From Bacteroidota bacterium (GTDB lineage: Bacteria; Bacteroidota; Ignavibacteria; UBA10030; UBA6906), in the NCBI GenBank assembly GCA_030835135.1, contig JAUQWO010000028.1:1-42951 (forward strand): a stretch of 42,951 nucleotides of DNA, in the 5' to 3' direction. Positions within the stretch are counted from its first letter, which is position 1, and every line of letters begins with the position of its first letter. Position numbers and translations under genes: made by a program. This document shows positions 33,390 to 39,814 of the stretch, one piece after another. The notes beneath the pieces were generated by a model. It saw nothing but the letters and a program-made list of their open reading frames with translations. It did no database searches and was not told where the DNA came from.

Positions 33390-34409
33390 TTAGCTTCCCG
33401 TCTTCACCCTCTCCACGAACTCCCGCACCTTCCCCCCCCACACGGGCTTCATGGCGTAGTAGGTGCCCAGCACAGCAACGCCGAACAGGAACGCAAGCAC
33501 GGTGTTCGTGGCGCGCTTTGGATGTTCCTTCTTCACGGGCGGTCGGGCGGGATCGAGGACATTGACGACGGAGATGTTCTTGATCTCATCGATCTTCGCC
33601 AGCTCATACTGCTTCTTCAATTCGATCGCGATCGTCGACTTCACCGTCACCTCACGCAGCAGCCGCTGCTGCTCGAGCGTCAGCTGGGGCGAATCGGTCA
33701 CGCGGCGGTTGCGTTCCATGAACGTCTTCAGGTTCTCTTCCGCCTGTCGCAGTTCCTTCTCCACCTCCACGAGGCGCGATTTGATCCACCGGACCTGTTC
33801 GGTGGCGGTGTTGATGCGTTTGAGCCGCATGAACTTGTCCACTTCGGCCACGATCGCGTTCAGCACATCGGCCGCGAGCTGCTGCTCCTCCAATTCCAGC
33901 GTGATCACCACCGTGCTGGTCTTGGTGTCGTACGCCGTGGTGATCAGTCCGCGCAGTTCCTTCAGCGCGCGTTCCATATCCTTCGCCGGGGTCCCCTCAT
34001 CGATCTCCAGGAACGTGATGAGGTTGACCGGCTGCGGGTACCGCCGGGTCGCATACGTGTGTTCGATGACGGGGATCAGGACCGTCTCGCTGGTGAGAAT
34101 GATCGGGTAGAGCCGCGAGACGTCCGCGTTCGGCACACTGACACCCGCGAGCTGGGCCAGTCCGGAGAACTGACTGAGCCCCCCCAGCTTTCCTTTTTCG
34201 GTTTCCGGAAGGAGCGTGGTCGTTGCCTTGTACGTCAGATCGAGCACCACAAAATTGAAGATGGCGGTCACGATGGCGACGCCGACCGACACGATAAGGA
34301 TGCGTTTGCGTTCCGCCCAGACGGGCGCGAGCATCTCCGGCAGGGTGCGCGGGGAGGCGGTGGACTGGTTCCGCGTCCCGGCGGACGGCATGGTCTGCGG
34401 GCCGGTCAT
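33390..34409 (-). CDS. Wzz-type polysaccharide chain-length protein
   Basis: A 339-residue inner-membrane protein with two flanking helices, about residues 36-60 (ILIVSVGVAIVTAIFNFVV) and 307-323 (NTVLAFLFGVAVLGTYYAM), and a long periplasmic coiled-coil region between them (VRWIKSRLVEVEKELRQAEE). The segment LDPARPPVKKEHPKR before the second helix is the Pro-rich Wzz signature. Such proteins set polymer length in Wzx/Wzy or related exopolysaccharide systems. There is no fused tyrosine kinase domain. It overlaps the Wza-like gene by four bases and is co-expressed with it. Confidence 0.9.
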   Translation of the reverse strand: MTGPQTMPSAGTRNQSTASPRTLPEMLAPVWAERKRILIVSVGVAIVTAIFNFVVLDLTYKATTTLLPETEKGKLGGLSQFSGLAQLAGVSVPNADVSRLYPIILTSETVLIPVIEHTYATRRYPQPVNLITFLEIDEGTPAKDMERALKELRGLITTAYDTKTSTVVITLELEEQQLAADVLNAIVAEVDKFMRLKRINTATEQVRWIKSRLVEVEKELRQAEENLKTFMERNRRVTDSPQLTLEQQRLLREVTVKSTIAIELKKQYELAKIDEIKNISVVNVLDPARPPVKKEHPKRATNTVLAFLFGVAVLGTYYAMKPVWGGKVREFVERVKTGS

Positions 34410-36805
34410 TTGGTCACCTGCACAAGCGCTACGGTGATCGCCGCCAGACTGGCGAGGATCGTGACCAGGTCACGGACGATGGGCAGGGTCTTGTCTTCCT
34501 TTTCGATCTTGCGTGGGACGAGGATCGTGCTTCCCGGAAGGATCTCACCGCTCTCCCACTTTTTGCCGCCCGGAAGGAAGACAACGGTATTGTCATCCTC
34601 CGCCTCTTCTTTATAGCCGCCGGCCTGATCGATGTAGTAACTCAGCCCCTCCCCTTCTTCATAAAGGACGGGTGAAGGGACGTAGACCTCGCCGCTCACA
34701 TAGACCACGTCTTCCGTATAGGCGACGTTGATCGAGTCGCCGTCGTACATCACCACGTTATCCCGCGAGCTTGCATCCCCGAGAGCCAGATTGAAATCGA
34801 GCGGAATGAGGCCAGCGTTGTTGAATCGGCGGATGAGCCGCGACCCCTGGAGGTAGGCACCCGGACGGAGCCCTCCCGCACGGCGGAAGATGTCCGCGAG
34901 GCGCTCCCCTTCATACTGGATCGCATAGGTGCCGGGGTACGTTGCATATCCCGTCACCCGGACGAACTTCTGGGTGGAGAACCGGGGGTCGGACGGGATC
35001 GTGAGGACATCGAAATCGTCCAGATGCACGCCCTTGCCGCCATCGTTGCGCCAGTATTCATCATCGCCGCCGATCTTCATCAGCCGCGTATAGGTCTTCA
35101 CATCCTGCGTATCGAGCCGGGCAAGCTCCCAGCCGGTGCGCATAGCGCCTTCCTGCAGGCCACCCGCGGCCATCACAAGATCCGCAACGGTCATGCTGTC
35201 GTGACGGATATACTGTCCGGGGCGGCGCACGGCGCCGAAGACGGACACCGGGTGCTGCGGATGAAACTGGTCGTAACTATAGACGACGACGCTGTCCTCA
35301 TTCAGAAGGGTCAGATCATTGGCAGGGTCGCCCTTCATGGCCATTTCGAGATCGAACCCGATCACTTCCATGCGCAGGTTCTCGTTCATCCGGTAGAGGG
35401 TAGCACGTTTGACGAAGGTCGAGCGCTTGAGACTGTCGGCTGCGCGGACCAGGCCGGAGATCGTCATGCCTGGTGTGAATTCAAAGGGCCCCGGCTTGTT
35501 CACGCTTCCGGCGATCACGACACGGTTCTCATGAAGGCCGATGATGTTCTGGATCTTCACGATATCGCCATTGGCCATCGGGTAGGTGCTGGCGAGAAGT
35601 TCGCTCGCAGACGGGAAGCGGACGTCGAAATCGAGAAGGTCGCGGTCGTATGCACGTCGCTGGTCAAAGGGGACGATCCGTTCCACATGGACGCGCTTCA
35701 CGTCGGCATCGAACCGGAGACCGCCGGCCATGCCGATGAGCGCCCCGAGGGTCTCGCCGGGCTTCAGCTCGTAGATCGCGGGACGGATCACTTTGCCGGT
35801 CACCGCAACGCGGGTGCCGGCGGGTTTCACAAACACGATATCGCCATCCTGGAGGGGTTGATCCTTGCCGCGGTCACCGCCGAGGATGAAGCTGTAGATA
35901 TCGACCGCATGCGCGGTCTCGCCGCGGCGGAGCACCTGGATGTCGCGGAGGGAGCCGTCCGCTGTTGGTCCGCCTGCGAGGTACAGCGCGTGGAGGCCCG
36001 TGGACATCGAGGAGATGGCATATCCGCCGGGTTTGCGCACTTCGCCGAGGACGAACACCTGGATCGTCTTCAGTTTTCCGAGTGACACTTCGAGGTTCGA
36101 GCGGCCGCGCGCCCCGGCGAGGCCGGAGTAGACTGAGGCCATGCGTCGCTGCACGTTCTCGCGGAACTGTTGCACCGTCAGGCCGATGGCATTCACGGGG
36201 CCGACGTCGGGGATGAACACATTGCCTTCGCGGTTCACCTGGAGGCGATGGTTGATATACGTTTCGCCCCACACGCTGATCTGGATCTCATCGCCCGCTC
36301 CGAGCACGTAGGACGGCGGTGTCGCGACGTTGAGTGCGGGCATGAAGGTGCTGGACGGGAAGCGAAAGAGCTCATAGCCGAACGGGCGCATGCTGGAATC
36401 GATGCCGGCGCGGCCGGTGAAGCCAGGGACGGTCAGCGTATCGGAAGCCAGGTGCGCGAGTCCGATGGCGACGACGGCGCTGTCGATCGCTTCGCGGGGT
36501 GTGGTCGTGCGTTGCCAGTTCAGCCGGGGATCGACCGAGAGTTCTTCGGGGGCGTTGGCACCCGGGGAAGCCGTCGGCCGCGTGAGGAAGTCCTGGAGCG
36601 AGATCCCCAACGACTGGGCACGTTTGGTAGCCTCGTCGAGGGTGAGGCCGTATTGTTTCAGAGCTTGTTCGATCTCGGCGGGAGACATTTGTCGCAGGCG
36701 GGATTCCGCTTGTTGGCGGACCTGGTCCTGCGTCTGCGCGGGAGTGATCGTGGGGATGGTGAGGATGATCACGCCGATGCTCAGCCAGCGGTGTAAGCCG
36801 GTCAC
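34406..36805 (-). CDS. Wza-like polysaccharide export protein with multiple SLBB domains
   Basis: A 799-residue exported protein. After the signal peptide (HRWLSIGVIILTIPTITPAQ) comes a helical region with SPAEIEQALKQYGLTLDEA, then the Poly_export domain (YVLGAGDEIQISVWGE, VNREGNVFIPDVGPV). It is followed by about five SLBB domains, each with a V-x-G-x-V-xx-PG turn: VFVLGEVRKPGGY, VAVTGKVIRPAIY, VVIAGSVNKPGPF, VSVFGAVRRPGQY and VYVSGEVYVPSPV. The last 25 residues are hydrophobic (TILASLAAITVALVQV), probably the helix that crosses the outer membrane in Wza. It is much longer than E. coli Wza, as is usual in this phylum. The GTG start at 36805 is preceded by AGGAG. Confidence 0.9.
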   Translation of the reverse strand: MTGLHRWLSIGVIILTIPTITPAQTQDQVRQQAESRLRQMSPAEIEQALKQYGLTLDEATKRAQSLGISLQDFLTRPTASPGANAPEELSVDPRLNWQRTTTPREAIDSAVVAIGLAHLASDTLTVPGFTGRAGIDSSMRPFGYELFRFPSSTFMPALNVATPPSYVLGAGDEIQISVWGETYINHRLQVNREGNVFIPDVGPVNAIGLTVQQFRENVQRRMASVYSGLAGARGRSNLEVSLGKLKTIQVFVLGEVRKPGGYAISSMSTGLHALYLAGGPTADGSLRDIQVLRRGETAHAVDIYSFILGGDRGKDQPLQDGDIVFVKPAGTRVAVTGKVIRPAIYELKPGETLGALIGMAGGLRFDADVKRVHVERIVPFDQRRAYDRDLLDFDVRFPSASELLASTYPMANGDIVKIQNIIGLHENRVVIAGSVNKPGPFEFTPGMTISGLVRAADSLKRSTFVKRATLYRMNENLRMEVIGFDLEMAMKGDPANDLTLLNEDSVVVYSYDQFHPQHPVSVFGAVRRPGQYIRHDSMTVADLVMAAGGLQEGAMRTGWELARLDTQDVKTYTRLMKIGGDDEYWRNDGGKGVHLDDFDVLTIPSDPRFSTQKFVRVTGYATYPGTYAIQYEGERLADIFRRAGGLRPGAYLQGSRLIRRFNNAGLIPLDFNLALGDASSRDNVVMYDGDSINVAYTEDVVYVSGEVYVPSPVLYEEGEGLSYYIDQAGGYKEEAEDDNTVVFLPGGKKWESGEILPGSTILVPRKIEKEDKTLPIVRDLVTILASLAAITVALVQVTK

Positions 36806-36917
36806 GGTTGCGGGTCTCCTGGTCTTGATGGCGATGGACGGGATGGGAGCAGTGCGACGCTATCCACCCGTATCATGAAAACTTGCGAAAAAGGAACGGA
36901 AGAATCAAGGGAAAGGC

Positions 36918-36948
36918 TTGCGGGGGGAAGTAATTTTGCTTATCTTGT
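36918..36948 (+). promoter_or_regulatory. Probable promoter of tRNA-Ser
   Basis: TTG (36918-36920), 20-base spacer, TATCTTGT (36941-36948). The tRNA begins 72 bases downstream, similar to the leader of tRNA-Ala. Confidence 0.45.
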
Positions 36949-37020
36949 CAGCGCACAAAAGAGGTTGCTGTCACCTTCTTTCTGCTTTCTTCATTCTTCT
37001 CTCTTCATAGCTGTACACAT

Positions 37021-37110
37021 GGAGGGGTGGGTGAGTGGCCGAAACCAACGGTTTGCTAAACCGTCGTAGGGAGTAAATCTCTACCGAGAGTTCGAATCTC
37101 TCCCCCTCCG
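37021..37110 (+). tRNA. tRNA-Ser (anticodon GCT), integration target
   Basis: A 90-nt class II tRNA: acceptor GGAGGGG/CCCCTCC, anticodon stem ACGGT/ACCGT with loop TTGCTAA (anticodon GCT), long variable arm GTAGGGAG...CTCTAC, T-arm GAGAG-TTCGAAT-CTCTC, discriminator G. CCA is not encoded. Its 3' 67 bases plus the next base are repeated at 42574-42641, marking the tRNA as the attachment site of the downstream island. Confidence 0.96.
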
Positions 37111-37111
37111 C
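37044..37111 (+). repeat. Left attachment-site repeat (attL) inside tRNA-Ser
   Basis: A 68-base direct repeat of 42574-42641 with a single mismatch (A at 37075 against G at 42605). It covers the anticodon arm to the 3' end of the tRNA, the classic target of tyrosine integrases. Confidence 0.85.
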
Positions 37112-37112
37112 A

Positions 37113-37139
37113 CGAAGCCCCGCCTCTGGCGGGGCTTCG
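37113..37139 (+). terminator. Hairpin after tRNA-Ser, followed by an AT palindrome
   Basis: CGAAGCCCCGCC and GGCGGGGCTTCG form a perfect 12-bp stem with a TCT loop, three bases after the tRNA. It is followed by the palindrome AATTCAGATATCTGAATT (37140-37157). The same hairpin-plus-AT-palindrome layout recurs after the tRNA copy at 42641. Confidence 0.6.
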
Positions 37140-37285
37140 AATTCAGATATCTGAATTTGCCGTATCCCGCCTTGCGTCGATTCCCCGACTACAACACATT
37201 ATTTGACCGCTGCGTGGGCGATTTAGTGTGCGGTCATTTTGAGCACGCTCGCACCGTCCTGGCCCATTTTGAATGGACGGAATAT

Positions 37286-37888
37286 ATGTTCCTCTCCAAA
37301 CGCAGCGGAGTTTATCACCTCTTCTACGAGGACGAGACCGGCAAGCGTCGGTCGTGCAGCACGCACTCGCGCACGAAGCCCGAGGCCATGAAGTTCTTCC
37401 GGGAGTTCGACGCTGAGCGCGCGCGACAGTCCGCCCTCCTCAAGCCCATCTCGATTGAGGAGTTCACGAAGGAGTTCATCAGGTTCTCCGCAGGCATCCA
37501 CACGCCCAAGACCGTTGATGCGAATAGAACGGCTTTGAACGAGTTTGGACGGATCGTCGGCGCCGATCTGGCGACGCACACCATTTCCCAGCCGGACATA
37601 GAGCGGTTCCTTGCGACCAAGATCACTGAAGCATCGGCATGGACGGCGAGAAAGTATCATCTGGCATTGGGCGCCGCATACGAACGGGCACTTACCTGGG
37701 GCCACGTCACCGAAAATCTCTGGCGAAAAGTCAAAAAAAAAGGCCCCTGAGGTCCTGCCCGCCTACTTCACTCGGGAGCAGTTCCGGGCGCTTCTGGATG
37801 TGATCAAGGACCGGAACCTGCGGGAACTGGTCACAGTGGCCGCATTGACCGGTCTCCGGCGAGGAGAACTCCTGGCGATGCGAATATC
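37286..37888 (+). pseudogene. Tyrosine-recombinase integrase, frameshifted and truncated
   Basis: N-terminal part of a phage-type integrase starting at ATG 37286 (MFLSKRSGVYHLFYEDETG), with a SAM-like core-binding domain (SIEEFTKEFIRFSAGIHTPK, YERALTWGHVTENLW). A run of nine A residues (37733-37741) breaks the frame; with eight As it reads on as KVKKKAPEVLPAYFTREQF into the catalytic domain. The first catalytic Arg is in LTGLRRGELLAMR. About three codons later homology stops and sequence belonging to the oppositely oriented HamA-like gene begins; the rest of the catalytic domain, including the Tyr nucleophile, is missing. It cannot be active. Adjacent to attL, as expected for the element's own integrase. 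Confidence 0.85.
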
Positions 37889-38493
37889 TTCCCCTCAGAG
37901 TCACGACCCGCTTCATATAGTCGCTTCGCAATGAAAGCCAACGTTGACGGATTGGGCCTACCATTATGGTCGTCCAAAGCCCGAGCCGCACTCTTTACAG
38001 TAGCGTTGGACAAAAGCTGAGCGCTCTTTGATTCACCCTTGAGGACCTTGACTGTCCCGTTTTTCAACTGCAATATCGCAATGATGTGATTGCCATGCAT
38101 CGGCATCTTTCGATCGCTCTTCCACCGAAACTTGCGGATTGGAACTTTGAAGGGGGTTTGAGAGTCGACATACTCAGTTGCGATCAGCTCACCCAGGTCA
38201 CCCGACTGCGTTCTCTTCGAAATGGGCATGCTGTTTCTGATGGTATTTGCGGCCTTGGGGTAGCCACCCATCTTCATGATGGTGTCTTCTCCCACAAAGT
38301 GATCGCAAAGCAACTTCGAGAGTTCTTTCATCGCAGGTGCTCGACTCTTCGGTCGCTCCTCGTAGATAGGCACTCCGGCGGAAGTCGAAGAGATACGCCT
38401 TAACCAGCGGATAGACAACTTGCTTGGCAATCCTGGTGCAACTCCTTTCCCATTTGAAACCGCGAGCCCTTGGTTCGATACGGTCGTTACCAT
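37831..38493 (-). pseudogene. HamA-like (DUF1837) Hachiman defence protein, 3'-truncated
   Basis: A 220-codon frame resembling HamA, the nuclease effector of the Hachiman antiphage system. Family-like blocks are SKRTQSGDLGELIATEYV, VPIRKFRWKSDRKMPM, VLKGESKSAQLL and GRPNPSTLAFIAKRLYEAG. The E-x-K of a PD-(D/E)xK-like nuclease is kept at Glu154-Ser-Lys156, but HGNHIIAI (134-140) stands where relatives, as I recall them, have RGDD-type acids. From about residue 203 the frame runs through sequence that is antisense integrase, so the true C-terminus is lost. No HamB helicase gene is present. Identification is from recalled family patterns; the start is uncertain, and Met55 is an alternative. Confidence 0.6.
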
Positions 38494-38565
38494 CGGATGT
38501 CATATCGGAGGACTGGGGAACCGCGCCGCATGGATTTCAACTCTTCCTAGGAGGGGGATATGGCC

Positions 38566-38596
38566 TTGAAAATCTCAACTGAAAGTTGTAGATTAC
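38566..38596 (+). promoter_or_regulatory. Promoter of the small Fic-inhibitor-like gene
   Basis: TTG (38566-38568), 20-base spacer, TAGATTAC (38589-38596). It can also be read as a sigma70-like TTGAAA-N17-TAGATT. The ATG is seven bases beyond the box, so the mRNA would be nearly leaderless. Confidence 0.5.
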
Positions 38597-38603
38597 ATTC
38601 ACG

Positions 38604-38771
38604 ATGAAGACCGCCAAACCCTTGTCTAAGACCAACAAATTCCTTCGCGACCCGAAATTGCGTGACGTTCTGATCTTGCGTCATGCTGCGGCCTCGGCGG
38701 CGATAGAAGGCGTGAAACAAGCCAGTCCCCGCGCGGCACGAATTCAGAGAACCCTTCGCTCCTCACGTTAA
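38604..38771 (+). CDS. Small Fic-inhibitor (antitoxin)-like protein
   Basis: A 55-residue basic protein, too short for routine gene calling. It contains ILRHAAASAAIEGVKQ, in which SAAIEG fits the inhibitory motif (S/T)-x-x-x-E-(G/N) that blocks the ATP site of Fic enzymes in class I antitoxins such as VbhA. It has a good promoter and lies next to a fic gene, but points towards it: the two 3' ends overlap by nine bases (38763-38771). Known class I antitoxin genes usually lie upstream of fic in the same direction. The role is inferred from the motif and the neighbour. Confidence 0.6.
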   Translation: MKTAKPLSKTNKFLRDPKLRDVLILRHAAASAAIEGVKQASPRAARIQRTLRSSR

Positions 38772-39395
38772 TCGTTGCGCCAATCTCAATCCCCGTTTGA
38801 TGATGGCCTGCATTGGCCGGTAGTCCGCGTCCAAAGCCGCATGTATAGCGTGTGCGTACCCATCGAATTCCTTCCCACGGGATTTGATGAAACTGAAATC
38901 GATCCCAGGCATCCCAGCCTGATACGCCGAAAGAGTTGCCAATAGACGAGCAGTTCGTCCGTTCCCTCCTCGGTATGGATGTATGAGGAGGAATTCGGCA
39001 TGAACGGGTGCGATCTGAGCCGCAAGTGCATCCTCGTCGACTCTATTGCAGGGCGTAAGGACCCGCAACACCTCACGTTCGAAGTCCTTCATCGCTTGCG
39101 GAATGGCAAATGCAGACGCGAACGGGAATCCTCCTTTTGAGATATTCACTGTCCGGTACGATCCTGCCCATGCGTAGATACCTCCCAGAAACAACCGGTG
39201 AATCTCATCAACATCCGAAAGCGAGAATCTTTGGTCCGCACTTACGGTCTTGACCAGCGTGCCCTCGGCATTCATGTACGCCGCCAGTTCAGCTTCTTCC
39301 AGCTCTCGCACTTTGGTGATATGCTTGAGATTAATCAGAATCCTGCCGCGGGAGCCGGGTTCGCACTCGGACCGTGCATCGGTATGGTATTTCAT
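38763..39395 (-). CDS. Fic-domain protein with variant active-site motif
   Basis: A 210-residue Fic-family protein. Fic enzymes usually transfer AMP from ATP to target hydroxyls; many are toxins. The domain is complete: FLGGIYAWAGSYRTVNISKG, FPFASAFAIPQAMKDFE, then the Fic motif HPYRGGNGR at residues 139-147. The catalytic His, the Asn-Gly anion loop and the final Arg are present, but the fifth position, normally Asp or Glu that holds Mg2+, is Gly143. No inhibitory (S/T)xxxE(G/N) helix is found within the protein; a candidate is in the convergent small gene. ATG at 39395 (MKYHTDARSE) is chosen over 39488, which adds an unrelated segment. Island gene. Confidence 0.88.
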   Translation of the reverse strand: MKYHTDARSECEPGSRGRILINLKHITKVRELEEAELAAYMNAEGTLVKTVSADQRFSLSDVDEIHRLFLGGIYAWAGSYRTVNISKGGFPFASAFAIPQAMKDFEREVLRVLTPCNRVDEDALAAQIAPVHAEFLLIHPYRGGNGRTARLLATLSAYQAGMPGIDFSFIKSRGKEFDGYAHAIHAALDADYRPMQAIIKRGLRLAQRLT

Positions 39396-39814
39396 ACTTG
39401 GCTTCAAATCGTTTTCCGTCGATCGGATGTGCGGGTGGGTGTGCCCCCACCACACCATCTTTCGGTTGGGGAGGCCACATGAAAACATTCATTGCATCGG
39501 CAATGAAGAATCTTACAAAACGGCTCGACCAACATCAATGCGTTCGCGGACATACTTCGGTCCGCCCTTGACATCCCCAACCCTACGGCGCTACAATGAC
39601 CCCGGCGTTGAGCGCCGCCTCGCCTATGCGTATTCAGCGTCAACGGTCCCGGGTGCCACGGGTCCACGAAATCCCAGTTTCACAATTTTCGGGAAGTGCG
39701 GGCATGCGATTGAGTGTGCGGCAGGTCAGGAATTGACGCATTGTGAAGCGGAACGGTCATTCCCAACGGTTTGCCTAACCGTCACACGGTGAGAGACTCG
39801 CGCGCCCGCTGGCA
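39396..39814. other. 419-base stretch without a confident gene
   Basis: It contains a 30-codon ORF at 39479-39571 with a strong GGGGAGG four bases before its ATG, inside which TTCATTGC-ATCG-GCAATGAA (39489-39508) forms a perfect 8-bp hairpin. It could be the stub of a deleted gene. The rest holds the degenerate right-end repeat of the island (39655-39783). No other coding signal seen. Confidence 0.4.
39655..39783 (+). repeat. Internal copy of the island right end with degenerate tRNA core
   Basis: About 129 bases align by eye to 42461-42595 at roughly 80% identity, including GCGATTGAGTGTGCGG and TGTGAAGCGGAACGG. They end in a decayed copy of the tRNA-Ser anticodon arm (CCAACGGTTTGCCTAACCGTC). 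It marks the right boundary of a first element and the left boundary of a second. Confidence 0.65.
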
